The position numbers and the translations under genes were made by a program. This document shows, one piece after another, positions 41,754 through 50,703 of a stretch of 64,000 nt of DNA (the first letter of the stretch is position 1; every line of letters begins with the position of its first letter). The notes below the pieces were generated by a model. It was not told the origin of the DNA and did not search any database. It worked only from the letters and a program-made list of their open reading frames with translations. The stretch lies in the NCBI GenBank assembly GCA_900767025.1, contig CAAFXS010000011.1:1-64000 (forward strand), in the 5' to 3' direction. Origin of the DNA: Clostridia bacterium. Lineage in GTDB: Bacteria; Bacillota; Clostridia; Oscillospirales; Acutalibacteraceae.

Positions 41754-42803
41754 ATGGCGAAAAACAAAAATAAGGCAGTGCGGTTTACTGTTGTTTTTTT
41801 AGCAGTTCTTGTTTTGGCTGCCGCCGCAGTTTTCGGCTACGGTTATATTTCAAGAGATATCAGCGGTGAAAGAAACCGCAAATCCGAGAGCGTTATTGAA
41901 ATCGGGGACAATGCAAATCTTTACGATATCAGCCAAAAGCTTTTGACGGGTGAAATAATTAACAGTGATACTGTCTGGGATTACTGGATGCGAAAGCATT
42001 ACCCGGATATTGAGATTGTTGCAGGTGAATATCAGCTTAATTCAAGTATGAGCTACGAGGATATTGCAGGTGCACTTCAAAATCCCGTTGTCACCAAAAG
42101 GAAAATAACCGTAAGTATTCCCGAGGGCTATGATGTTTTCAAAATCGCAGAAGTGCTTGAGGAAAACGGTATCTGTCCTGCCGATGACTTTTTGGCAGTG
42201 TGCCGTGACAAAAACGGCTATGACTATTCCTTCATTGCCGATATTCCCGACAGCGACACAATTGCTTATCCACTTGAGGGATTTTTGTTCCCTGCAACCT
42301 ATGAGTTTAAGGAAAATTCGGATGCCGTGGATATTGCAGACCAAATGCTTTCCGCCTTTGCGGACAGAATTACCGATGAATGGCGGCAGTTTGCTCAAAA
42401 TAACGGTATAACAATGTACGAGCTTGTTACTCTTGCCTCTGTGGTGGAAAAGGAAACCTTAGGCGAGGGCGTTGCGGAAAAGATTTCATCGGTATTTATT
42501 AACAGACTGCAAAAGGGTCAGCAGCTCCAAAGCGATGTTACCATTGATTACGGCAATAAGCTAAGAGCGTCAGGCTTTGATGATAAAACCGTAACCTCCT
42601 ATAACACCTACAAGTGTGCGGCTCTGCCTTCAGGTCCTATCTGTAACCCGGGCGTAGCAAATATCGACGCGGTTGTTAATCACGAGAATACTGATTATTT
42701 CTATTTCTTCTCCTATAACAACGGAGCAGATTTCTACTTTACCGACAGCTACGAGGATTTCCAAAGGCAGTGGGCAAAGCTTGGCAGTACAAATACAAAT
42801 TAA
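41754..42803 (+). CDS. mltG: Endolytic peptidoglycan transglycosylase MltG
   Basis: This 349-residue protein has one N-terminal membrane helix (about 10-30), a LysM-like region and the YceG catalytic domain. LEGFLFPATYEF and the catalytic-glutamate phrase LASVVEKET match the family, and PSGPICNPG is present. It cuts nascent glycan strands at the membrane face and so sets their length. The ribosome binding site AAGGAGA is strong. It is expressed from the repeat-containing upstream region and followed directly by the infC promoter. Confidence 0.95.
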   Translation: MAKNKNKAVRFTVVFLAVLVLAAAAVFGYGYISRDISGERNRKSESVIEIGDNANLYDISQKLLTGEIINSDTVWDYWMRKHYPDIEIVAGEYQLNSSMSYEDIAGALQNPVVTKRKITVSIPEGYDVFKIAEVLEENGICPADDFLAVCRDKNGYDYSFIADIPDSDTIAYPLEGFLFPATYEFKENSDAVDIADQMLSAFADRITDEWRQFAQNNGITMYELVTLASVVEKETLGEGVAEKISSVFINRLQKGQQLQSDVTIDYGNKLRASGFDDKTVTSYNTYKCAALPSGPICNPGVANIDAVVNHENTDYFYFFSYNNGADFYFTDSYEDFQRQWAKLGSTNTN

Positions 42804-42812
42804 AAATAATTC

Positions 42813-42841
42813 TTGACAAATCAGCAAACATATGGTAACAT
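42813..42841 (+). promoter_or_regulatory. Promoter of infC-rpmI-rplT
   Basis: TTGACA (42813-42818) and TAACAT (42836-42841) are 17 bases apart. The leader before the IF3 start is about 150 bases. Confidence 0.7.
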
Positions 42842-42847
42842 ATTGCC

Positions 42848-42996
42848 ACAACAAAGAAGAACGCAGCCGTTCTCCCCTTAAGCAATTGAGTAAAAAGGGC
42901 AATATTTACTATGCTTTAATGCTGTTTATGTAATTATTGAGTGCGGGCGTTTTGCGTTCGCACTTTATTTATTTTAATTTTCAAGAGGTGTTTTTT
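42848..42996 (+). promoter_or_regulatory. infC operon leader with attenuator (L20-leader-like)
   Basis: The leader contains a perfect AGAACG/CGTTCT hairpin (42858-42863, 42868-42873) and a CCCTT/AAGGG stem. A final hairpin with AGTGCG/CGCACT arms (42940-42945, 42959-42964) is followed by a T-rich stretch, like an intrinsic terminator. In Firmicutes such leaders bind ribosomal protein L20 and stop transcription of the operon when L20 is in excess; that mechanism is inferred from position and layout. Confidence 0.6.
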
Positions 42997-43515
42997 ATCA
43001 GCAAGGAAGCTCAACAGATTAATGATGAAATCAAAGACAAGGAATTGCGTGTGATTTCTGCCGACGGTGAGCAGCTTGGTATTATGAGCGCCAAGGAAGC
43101 GCTTAAAATTGCGGAAAGCAGAGACCTTGATTTAGTCAAGATTGCACCGCAGGCTAAGCCACCTGTCTGCAAAATAATGGACTATTCCAAGTATCGTTAC
43201 GAGCAGGCAAAAAGGGAGAAGGAAAACCGCAAAAATCAAAAGCAGATTGAAACTAAGGAAATCAGGCTTTCTGTTACAATTGATGTCGGCGATTTCAATA
43301 CAAAGGTTAATCATGCTAAAAAATTTCTTGCGGCAGGTCATAAGCTGAAGGTTTCCATCAGGCTCAAGGGCAGAATGATGGCTCACTCCGAATTAGGCGT
43401 TGAAAATATGAAACGCTTTGCTGAGGCATTGACTGAGGAAGCAACAGTTGACAAGGCACCTAAGCTTGAGGGCAGACAAATTCTTATGTTCCTGTCGCCC
43501 AAACAGGCAAAGTAA
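42997..43515 (+). CDS. infC: Translation initiation factor IF-3, ATC start
   Basis: This 172-residue protein holds INDEIKDKELRVISADGEQLG and the conserved KEIRLSVTIDVGDFNTKVNHA. IF-3 binds the 30S subunit and rejects wrong initiation codons. The ribosome binding site AGAGGTG lies six bases before ATC at 42997, exactly where the Bacillus protein begins (ISK...). The longer frame from TTG 42937 runs through the attenuator and is rejected. The non-standard start codon allows IF-3 to limit its own synthesis, as known for AUU-starting infC genes. Confidence 0.95.
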   Translation: MSKEAQQINDEIKDKELRVISADGEQLGIMSAKEALKIAESRDLDLVKIAPQAKPPVCKIMDYSKYRYEQAKREKENRKNQKQIETKEIRLSVTIDVGDFNTKVNHAKKFLAAGHKLKVSIRLKGRMMAHSELGVENMKRFAEALTEEATVDKAPKLEGRQILMFLSPKQAK

Positions 43516-43535
43516 TTTATAACGGAGGAATAATT

Positions 43536-43733
43536 ATGCCAAAGATTAAGACACACAGCGGCGCTAAAAAGCGTTTCAAAACAACAAAAACCGGCAAGGT
43601 TAAGCGTGCTCATGCTTATACCTCACACATTCTTACCAAGAAGTCAACAAAGCGCAAGAGAAATCTTCGCAAAACTGCAGTTGCCGATGTTACAAACCAG
43701 AAGCAGTGCAAGAGACTTATCCCTTACAAATAA
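43536..43733 (+). CDS. rpmI: 50S ribosomal protein L35
   Basis: This 65-residue basic protein begins PKIKTHSGAKKRFKTTKTGK, the L35 signature, and ends KRLIPYK. It belongs to the 50S subunit. Ribosome binding site GGAGGA; standard position between infC and rplT. Confidence 0.98.
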   Translation: MPKIKTHSGAKKRFKTTKTGKVKRAHAYTSHILTKKSTKRKRNLRKTAVADVTNQKQCKRLIPYK

Positions 43734-43785
43734 GAATATCTGCTTGAATAAAGCATTAAATCTATAATCACGGAGGTATATTGAT

Positions 43786-44139
43786 ATGGCAAGAATTAAG
43801 GGCGCTATGGCAACCCGTAAAAGAAGAAAGAAAGTATTAAAAGCAGCAAAAGGCTATTACGGCGGAAAGCATCGTCTTTTCAAAACAGCAAAGCAGGCTG
43901 TTATGAAGAGCGGTCAGTATGCATATATCGGCAGAAAGCAGAAGAAGAGAGATTTCAGAAGAATGTGGATTACCCGTATTTCTGCTGCCTGCAAGGCTAA
44001 CGGCACAAACTATTCAACATTTATGAACGGTCTTAAAAAGGCAGGCATCGACCTTAACAGAAAGATGCTTGCAGAGATTGCCGTTGCAGACGAAAAGGGC
44101 TTTGCAGCACTTGTTGAAGCCGCAAAAGCAGCACTGTAA
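43786..44139 (+). CDS. rplT: 50S ribosomal protein L20
   Basis: This 117-residue basic protein has RRKKVLKAAKGYYGGKHRLF and the later RMWITRISAACKANGTNYS, both typical of L20. It is needed early in 50S assembly and is the probable repressor of its own operon through the leader. A strong terminator follows. Confidence 0.98.
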   Translation: MARIKGAMATRKRRKKVLKAAKGYYGGKHRLFKTAKQAVMKSGQYAYIGRKQKKRDFRRMWITRISAACKANGTNYSTFMNGLKKAGIDLNRKMLAEIAVADEKGFAALVEAAKAAL

Positions 44140-44146
44140 ATTATTT

Positions 44147-44180
44147 AGGACAGACACAGCAGTGTCTGTCCTTTATTTGT
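44147..44180 (+). terminator. Terminator of the infC operon
   Basis: Eleven perfect pairs (44147-44157 with 44162-44172), a four-base loop and a T-rich run follow rplT. Confidence 0.9.
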
Positions 44181-44200
44181 TTTGGACAGAAATATTTTAT

Positions 44201-44230
44201 TTTACCTATTGAAATTTTTTGCTTTATAAT
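44201..44230 (+). promoter_or_regulatory. Promoter of the SpoU-dprA group
   Basis: TTTACC (44201-44206) and TATAAT (44225-44230) have an 18-base spacer. The leader is about 75 bases. Confidence 0.5.
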
Positions 44231-44310
44231 GTAATATATTATAAATTAATATTAAGTCAGTGATTTCTTTAAACTTATGTAAATTATTGGCACGCTTTAT
44301 GGAGTTGTGT

Positions 44311-45087
44311 ATGGAAAAAATCACAGGTAAAAATAATGAACTTATTAAGGGCGTTAAAAAACTGATTTCCTCCTCCGGGGAGCGTAAGGCGGAAGGCCGC
44401 TTTGTACTGGAAGGGGCAAGGCTGGTTTTTGATGTCCTTAATTCTTTATATCAGGTCAGCTGCTTTCTTGTAACGGAAAATGCTTACGAAAAATATAAGG
44501 CTCAGTGCGACACTCTTATTGAGCGGTCCGACAAAGCGTATTTTATTTCCGAAGAAATAGCGAAAAAGCTCAGCGATACAAAAAATCCCCAGGGTATCTT
44601 TGCCGTTTGCAAAATCTCCGATAAAGAAATTGATATTGTTACAAACGGAAAATATATTGCTCTTGACAATTTGCAGGACCCGGGTAATTTGGGAACTGTT
44701 ATCCGTACCGCCGAGGCACTTGGCATAGACGGTGTAATAGTGGGCGGAGGATGCGATATATATAATCCAAAGGTTCTTCGTTCCTCAATGGGCTCGGTGC
44801 TGAGACTCGATATTGTCCGTTGCAATGATGTTGCAGAAAAGCTTTCACAGTTAAAAGCATCAGGCTTTCGAATTTATGCAACCACCCCTGACAGTAACGC
44901 CGTTCCTGTTACGGAAATTGATTTTTCAAAGGGCGGTATATGTGTTATCGGCAACGAGGCTAACGGCGTGTCCGACAGTGTAATAAATCTTGCTCACCGA
45001 TGCATAACAATCCCTATGAAGGGCAGAGCGGAAAGCCTTAACGCTTCGGCGGCGGCATCGGTAATTATGTGGGAGATGCTCAGATGA
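44311..45087 (+). CDS. TrmH/SpoU-family RNA 2'-O-methyltransferase
   Basis: This protein of about 258 residues has an N-terminal substrate-binding domain (to about 90, with EGRFVLEGARLV) and a SPOUT domain. Motifs are LDNLQDPGNLGTVIRTAEA, VIGNEANGVSD and PMKGRAESLNASAAASV. It resembles 23S rRNA G2251-type or tRNA 2'-O-ribose methyltransferases; the site cannot be told. The frame extends to 44260, but ATG 44311 after GGAG is the supported start. It overlaps dprA by four bases and often stands near ribosomal protein genes. Confidence 0.9.
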   Translation: MEKITGKNNELIKGVKKLISSSGERKAEGRFVLEGARLVFDVLNSLYQVSCFLVTENAYEKYKAQCDTLIERSDKAYFISEEIAKKLSDTKNPQGIFAVCKISDKEIDIVTNGKYIALDNLQDPGNLGTVIRTAEALGIDGVIVGGGCDIYNPKVLRSSMGSVLRLDIVRCNDVAEKLSQLKASGFRIYATTPDSNAVPVTEIDFSKGGICVIGNEANGVSDSVINLAHRCITIPMKGRAESLNASAAASVIMWEMLR

Positions 45088-46286
45088 GTGAAAATATAAA
45101 ATATTGGCTATGGCTCCAAAGGGCACTGGGCGAGGGAGCACACATAAATAAAATTATTGAGGATTTCGGCTCCGCCAAGGCTCTTTACGATGCTAACATA
45201 CTTGAATGGCGTATGAGCACGGCGTTAACTGCAAAGCAGGTTAATAAGCTGGAGGAAACGGATATTAATTCCGTTAACGAAATTATTTATACCTGCCGTG
45301 AGAATAATTGGCAGATTATTGATTATGATGATAAAAGCTATCCCAAAATGCTTAAAGAGATAGTTAATCCGCCTGCGGTGCTTTATGTTGACGGCGTTCT
45401 GCCGGATTTTGATAAATATGCGTCAATCGCAATTGTAGGAACGAGAAACGCAGGGGACTACGCAGTTAAGGTTACTCACATTATGAGCAGGGGAGTTGCC
45501 GACGCAGGCGCAGTGGTAGTCAGCGGCGGTGCCTTGGGCGTTGATACTGCCGCTCACAGAGGAGCACTTGTTTCCGGCGGAAAAACCGTTGCGGTGCTTG
45601 GCTGTGGCTTTGGTACAAATTACCTTAACGAAAACAGACAGCTCCGTGATACGATTAAGGAAAACGGCGCTCTTGTTACGGAGTATCCGCCTTACACAAG
45701 AGCAAGCCGTACAACCTTTCCTATGAGAAACAGGATTATAAGCGGTCTTTCCTTGGGAGTGCTTGTGGTTGAGGCAGGTGTTAAAAGCGGTAGCCTTATT
45801 ACCGCAAACCTTGCACTTGAACAGGGCAGGGATGTGTATGCAGTTCCGGCATCTGTTTTGTCATTGGACTTTGCAGGCACCAACAAGCTTATCGACGACG
45901 GTGCAACTGTTGTAACAAAGCCTGTTCAGCTTGTTGAACCCTATGCTTACAGATTTGATACCCTTGATGCTTCAAAGGTTAAAACCGTTGACGAATATGT
46001 TTACGGCTTTTCCGATAAAAATGCAAACATACCTAAAACGGCGGAGCCTGATTTTAACGAAGGTAATCAAAGCAGAAAGGAAAGGCTTTCCCGTGAAAAG
46101 AAAGCACTTAACCTCAGCGGTGACGCTGATAAGGTTTTCAGGTGCTTGGAGGACAGCTTTTCTCATATTGATATAATAACGGAAAAAACGGGGCTTTCCA
46201 CAGGCAGCGTGGTTTCGGCTTTAACACAGCTTGAAATTATGGGGCTTGCAGAAAGTGCATCCGGAAAAAGATATAAAAAGATTTAA
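45084..46286 (+). CDS. dprA: DNA-processing protein DprA/Smf
   Basis: This 400-residue protein has a SAM-like N-terminus, the Rossmann core with AIVGTRNAGDYAV, SGGALGVDTAAHRGAL, TFPMRNRIISGLS and VVEAGVKSGSLITA, and a C-terminal winged helix (about 340-400). DprA loads RecA on incoming single strands during transformation and also exists in non-competent anaerobes. Its ATG overlaps the previous TGA; topA follows after 21 bases, the classic Firmicutes order. Confidence 0.96.
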   Translation: MSENIKYWLWLQRALGEGAHINKIIEDFGSAKALYDANILEWRMSTALTAKQVNKLEETDINSVNEIIYTCRENNWQIIDYDDKSYPKMLKEIVNPPAVLYVDGVLPDFDKYASIAIVGTRNAGDYAVKVTHIMSRGVADAGAVVVSGGALGVDTAAHRGALVSGGKTVAVLGCGFGTNYLNENRQLRDTIKENGALVTEYPPYTRASRTTFPMRNRIISGLSLGVLVVEAGVKSGSLITANLALEQGRDVYAVPASVLSLDFAGTNKLIDDGATVVTKPVQLVEPYAYRFDTLDASKVKTVDEYVYGFSDKNANIPKTAEPDFNEGNQSRKERLSREKKALNLSGDADKVFRCLEDSFSHIDIITEKTGLSTGSVVSALTQLEIMGLAESASGKRYKKI

Positions 46287-46307
46287 AATCCCGAAAGGAA
46301 AAATTAT

Positions 46308-48410
46308 ATGTCTAAATTAGTTATAGTTGAGTCGCCTGCAAAGGCAAAGAATATCAAAGGCTATCTTGGCAGAGGCTACGAGGTTGTTGCCTCAATGGGT
46401 CATGTAAGGGACCTGCCTGCCGCTCGCTTAAGCGTTGATGTTGCAAACGATTTTGAGCCCAAATATGCAATCATCAAGGGCAAGGAAAATTTTGTTAAGG
46501 ATTTAAAGAAAAAGGCAGATGCCGCCGATTATGTTTATCTTGCAACGGACCCTGACCGTGAGGGAGAGGCTATTTCCTGGCATCTGGCAACTTTGCTTGA
46601 TTTGGATATGAACGAGAAGAACAGAGTTACCTTTAACGAAATCACCAAAAACGGCGTTAAAAACGGAATGGACCATCCAAGAGCCATTGACATTGATTTT
46701 GTTAACGCACAGCAGGCAAGAAGAATTCTTGACAGATTAATCGGCTACAAGCTGTCACCCTTTATTTCACAAAAAATCAGAAGGGGTCTTTCAGCCGGCA
46801 GAGTTCAGTCCGTTGCTCTTCGCCTTATCGTTGACAGAGAGGAAGAGATAAGAGCATTTAAGCCTGAGGAGTATTGGTCAATTGACGCAAAATTAACAAA
46901 TCCTCCCGAGCGCAAGGCGTTCTCCGCATCAATCTACGGCAAAAACGGTGAAAAGATAAAAATAGAAAATAAAGAGCAAAGCGATAAAATCCTTGCTGAG
47001 CTTGAAAATTCACAGTATGTGGTAACGGCAGTTAAAAAGGGCAGCAGAAAGAAAAATCCTACACCGCCGTTTATCACCTCAACTCTTCAGCAGGAGGCAT
47101 CACGCCGTCTTTCCTTCCAGGCAAGGCGAACAATGAAGGCCGCACAGGAGCTTTACGAGGGCGTTGATGCAGGTGAGCTTGGCACCGTGGGTCTTATCAC
47201 CTATATGAGAACCGACTCTCTTCGTATTTCCGAGGAGGCAAGGGCAGTAGGTAATCAGTATATCCTTGAAACCTACGGTCAAAAGTATCTGCCCAAAAAG
47301 CCAAGGTACTATAAGTCAAAAAGCAATATTCAGGACGGTCACGAGGCTATAAGACCCTCAATGCCAAATATTACACCTGAGTCTGTTAAGCAGTATTTAA
47401 CCACTGACCAGTACAAGATTTATAAGCTTGTGTGGGAACGCTTTATTGCATCTCTTATGGAGGCGTGCCTGCAGGAAACAATGAAAATCGAAATCACCGC
47501 AGGTGACTATATTTTCACCGCCACAGGCTACACGGTTAAGTTTGACGGCTTCACCGCTCTTTATGAGGAAAAGGGCGATGACGAAAAGAATAACAGCGAT
47601 TCCGCTCCTCTTCCTGCTATGGCAGAGGGCGATGTGCTCAAATTAAAGAGCATTTTAGGTAATCAGCATTTCACCCAGCCGCCTGCAAGATACACAGAGG
47701 CGTCGCTGACAAAAGCCCTGGAGGAAAACGGCGTGGGCAGACCCTCAACCTATGTAACAATTACCTCAACAATTCTTAACAGGGAATATGTTAAGCGAGA
47801 GGGCAAGCAGTTTGTTCCCACCGAGCTTGGCGAGGCTGTAACCCATCTTCTTGAGGATAAAATGCCCAATATCGTTAATGTAAAATACACCTCCAAAATG
47901 GAGGGCGATTTGGATAAAATCGACAGCGGCGAAAAGAACTACAAGGAAATGATTAGGCTTTACTACGATGAGTTTGAAAAGCCCCTTGAAAAAGCCAAGC
48001 AGGAAATGCAGGGCGTTAAGATTAAGCTTAAGGAAGAGGAAACCGATGTTGTCTGTGAAAAATGCGGCAGAAATATGGTTGTAAAGGTTGGCAGATTCGG
48101 TAAATTCCTTGCCTGCCCCGGCTATCCGGAATGTAAGAATACCAAGCCTCTTGTTTATAAAACAAAGGCAAAATGTCCCGAGTGCGGCGGCGATGTTATT
48201 GAAAAGAAAACAAAGAAGGGCACCTCCTTCTTCGGCTGTTCAAATTATCCCGACTGCAACTTTATGACCTGGGACGCTCCCTCCGACGAGGTTTGCCCCA
48301 AGTGCGGAAAGTCTCTCTTTAAGCGCAGAGGTAATATTCTCTACTGTCCCGATACCGAGGGCTGCGGCTTCACAAAGCCAGTACCACGCAAAAAGAAAAG
48401 CGAAGAATAA
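46308..48410 (+). CDS. topA: DNA topoisomerase I (type IA)
   Basis: This 700-residue enzyme has the Toprim start KLVIVESPAKAKNIKGYLG, TDPDREGEAISWHL, the active-site tyrosine phrase GLITYMRTDS and three C-terminal four-cysteine zinc fingers (CEKCG, CPECG, CPKCG regions). It relaxes negative supercoils behind transcribing polymerase. Normal length. trmFO begins two bases after the stop. Confidence 0.98.
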   Translation: MSKLVIVESPAKAKNIKGYLGRGYEVVASMGHVRDLPAARLSVDVANDFEPKYAIIKGKENFVKDLKKKADAADYVYLATDPDREGEAISWHLATLLDLDMNEKNRVTFNEITKNGVKNGMDHPRAIDIDFVNAQQARRILDRLIGYKLSPFISQKIRRGLSAGRVQSVALRLIVDREEEIRAFKPEEYWSIDAKLTNPPERKAFSASIYGKNGEKIKIENKEQSDKILAELENSQYVVTAVKKGSRKKNPTPPFITSTLQQEASRRLSFQARRTMKAAQELYEGVDAGELGTVGLITYMRTDSLRISEEARAVGNQYILETYGQKYLPKKPRYYKSKSNIQDGHEAIRPSMPNITPESVKQYLTTDQYKIYKLVWERFIASLMEACLQETMKIEITAGDYIFTATGYTVKFDGFTALYEEKGDDEKNNSDSAPLPAMAEGDVLKLKSILGNQHFTQPPARYTEASLTKALEENGVGRPSTYVTITSTILNREYVKREGKQFVPTELGEAVTHLLEDKMPNIVNVKYTSKMEGDLDKIDSGEKNYKEMIRLYYDEFEKPLEKAKQEMQGVKIKLKEEETDVVCEKCGRNMVVKVGRFGKFLACPGYPECKNTKPLVYKTKAKCPECGGDVIEKKTKKGTSFFGCSNYPDCNFMTWDAPSDEVCPKCGKSLFKRRGNILYCPDTEGCGFTKPVPRKKKSEE

Positions 48411-48412
48411 TT

Positions 48413-49711
48413 ATGAAATTTAGAGTTATAGGCGCAGGGCTTGCAGGAGTTGAAGCCGCCTGGCAGATTGCAGAGGCAGGCTTTCAGGTTGACCTTTATG
48501 AAATGAAGGGCATCAAACGCACCCCTGCCCATAAAACCGATATGTTTGCGGAGCTTGTTTGTTCAAATTCCCTGAAAGCATCACGGCTTGAAAGTGCCGC
48601 AGGCTTGCTTAAGGAGGAAATGTTCCTTTTAGGCTCACTTACAGTTCCAATAGCAAGGCAGTGTGCCGTGCCGGCAGGCGGAGCCTTGGCAGTTGACAGG
48701 GATAAGTTTTCTGCATCGGTAACGGAAAAAATCAAAAACCATAAAAATATCAATATAATTACACAGGTGGTTGAAAGCCTTGATATAACCGATGACTGCA
48801 TAACAATCGTTGCAACAGGTCCTTTAACCGACGGTGCACTTGCAGAAAGCATCAGTGAATTAACAGGCGATTACCTGAGCTTTTATGATGCGGCAGCGCC
48901 CATAGTAACCGCAGACAGCATTGATATGTCAAAGGCCTTCGGTGCATCAAGATATGACCGAGGCGGTGACAGTGATTATCTTAACTGCCCCTTTAACAAG
49001 GCTGAATACGAGGATTTCATCAATGAGCTTGTTAATGCCGAAGGCGCAGTGGTTCACGACTTTGATGTGTACGAGGGCTGTATGCCTATCGAAAAGCTTG
49101 CTAAAAGAGGGCTTGACGCTCCGCGCTTCGGTCCTATGAAGCCTGTGGGCTTGGTAAATCCTGCAACAGGTCACAGACCATGGGCGTGTGTTCAGCTTAG
49201 AAGAGAAAATGACAAAGGCACAATGTTTAATCTTGTGGGATTTCAGACAAATCTTAAATTCGGCGAGCAGAAAAGAGTTTTTTCAATGATACCCGGTCTT
49301 GAAAATGCAGAGTTTGTCCGCTACGGTGTAATGCACAGAAATTCCTTTATTAATTCACCTATGCTACTTAATCCGGATTTCAGTATGAGGGATAACAGCA
49401 ACCTGTTTTTTGCAGGGCAGATAACAGGTGTTGAGGGTTATATGGAGTCCGCATCAAGCGGAATTATTGCAGGCATCAACGCAGTGCGCCTTGCGCAGGG
49501 GAAGGATAGCTTCGTCCCCGAGGCTGACACAATGATAGGCTCACTGTGTGCTTATATCAGTGATGAAAGTGTTAAGAGCTTTCAGCCGATGGGTGCAAAT
49601 TTCGGTATTTTGCCACCTATCGAACCAAAGATTAAGGATAAAAAGGAGAGGTATTCGGCTCTTTCACAAAGAGCGGTTGCATCTCTTAAATCATCAATGG
49701 AGAAAATGTGA
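48413..49711 (+). CDS. trmFO: tRNA (m5U54) methyltransferase, folate- and FAD-dependent, TrmFO
   Basis: This 432-residue flavoprotein begins with a Rossmann FAD site (RVIGAGLAGVEAAWQIAEAG). The FAELVCSNSLK stretch carries the conserved cysteine, followed by later phrases FAGQITGVEGYMESASSG and PPIEPKIKDK. It makes T54 in tRNA using methylene-tetrahydrofolate. The topA-trmFO order is typical of Firmicutes. Its stop overlaps the plsX start. Confidence 0.97.
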   Translation: MKFRVIGAGLAGVEAAWQIAEAGFQVDLYEMKGIKRTPAHKTDMFAELVCSNSLKASRLESAAGLLKEEMFLLGSLTVPIARQCAVPAGGALAVDRDKFSASVTEKIKNHKNINIITQVVESLDITDDCITIVATGPLTDGALAESISELTGDYLSFYDAAAPIVTADSIDMSKAFGASRYDRGGDSDYLNCPFNKAEYEDFINELVNAEGAVVHDFDVYEGCMPIEKLAKRGLDAPRFGPMKPVGLVNPATGHRPWACVQLRRENDKGTMFNLVGFQTNLKFGEQKRVFSMIPGLENAEFVRYGVMHRNSFINSPMLLNPDFSMRDNSNLFFAGQITGVEGYMESASSGIIAGINAVRLAQGKDSFVPEADTMIGSLCAYISDESVKSFQPMGANFGILPPIEPKIKDKKERYSALSQRAVASLKSSMEKM

Positions 49712-50703
49712 TGAAAATTATTATTGACGCCATGGGCGGCGATAACGCTCCTCTTGAAATAATCAAGGGAACGGCAATGGCAATTAAGGAGTACGGCATA
49801 AAAGCCGTGCTTGTGGGCGACAGCAAGGTAATCAAAAAATGTGCCGCTGAAAACAATATTTCCCTTGAGGGCTGTGAGCTTGAGGAGGCACAGAGTGTTA
49901 TTGAAATGACCGACGACGCAAAATCAGTGCTTAAAGAAAAATCCGATTCCTCTATGGCAGTAGGCTTTAAACTGCTGAACGAGGGCAGGGGAGATGCCTT
50001 TGTCAGCGCCGGCAACACAGGTGCAATCACCGTTGGCGCAACACTTATTACAAAAAGAATAAAGGGTGTAAAAAGACCTGCCATTGCATCAATTATGCCC
50101 AGTGAAGAAAAGCCGTTTTTACTCCTTGACTGCGGTGCTAATTCCGAATGCAGAGCAGAATTTCTGTATCAGTTCGGCTTAATGGGTGATTTGTATATGA
50201 GGCATATTATGAAGGTGGACAGTCCTCGAGTTGCCCTTGCCAATAACGGTACCGAGGAAACCAAGGGCACACCGCTTGTTAAAGAAGCCTACGCCCTTAT
50301 GAAAAATGCACCTTATAATTTTATCGGCAATATTGAAGGAAGGCAGATTCCCTTCGGCGATGCAGATGTTATTGTTGCCGACGGCTTTTCAGGTAATCTT
50401 ATACTCAAAATGTACGAGGGTGTGGCAAAGGTGCTGATGAACGGCATCAAGGCTGCATTTATGAAAAATACATTGTCAAAGCTGTCATACCTTGGTGTTA
50501 AATCCGGTATTGACGATATGAAAAAGCAGTTTGACTACAAGGAATACGGCGGTGCAGTGCTTTTGGGCGTTCGCAAGCCTGTGGTTAAGGCACACGGCTC
50601 TGCCGATGCAAGAACCTTTAAAAACGCAGTTAAGCAGGCAGTTTGGTTTTTGGAAAACGACCTGATAAATGAAATTGAAAAAAGCTTGAGGATAGAAGAA
50701 TAA
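49711..50703 (+). CDS. plsX: Phosphate acyltransferase PlsX
   Basis: This 330-residue enzyme starts MKIIIDAMGGDNAPLEIIKG and contains SAGNTGA and DGFSGNLILKMYEG, all family marks. It converts acyl-ACP to acyl-phosphate, the first acyl donor for phosphatidic acid. ATG 49711 (GGAG eight bases upstream) is preferred to the adjoining in-frame GTG 49708. Its stop shares a base with the rnc start. The usual fabD/fabG/acpP genes are not between plsX and rnc here. Confidence 0.97.
   Translation: MKIIIDAMGGDNAPLEIIKGTAMAIKEYGIKAVLVGDSKVIKKCAAENNISLEGCELEEAQSVIEMTDDAKSVLKEKSDSSMAVGFKLLNEGRGDAFVSAGNTGAITVGATLITKRIKGVKRPAIASIMPSEEKPFLLLDCGANSECRAEFLYQFGLMGDLYMRHIMKVDSPRVALANNGTEETKGTPLVKEAYALMKNAPYNFIGNIEGRQIPFGDADVIVADGFSGNLILKMYEGVAKVLMNGIKAAFMKNTLSKLSYLGVKSGIDDMKKQFDYKEYGGAVLLGVRKPVVKAHGSADARTFKNAVKQAVWFLENDLINEIEKSLRIEE

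Noticed and set aside
42937..42996. Upstream extension of IF-3 from TTG
   Set aside because: It runs through the terminator-like hairpin and the ribosome binding site; homologous IF-3 proteins start at the ISK residues, so the ATC start is preferred.
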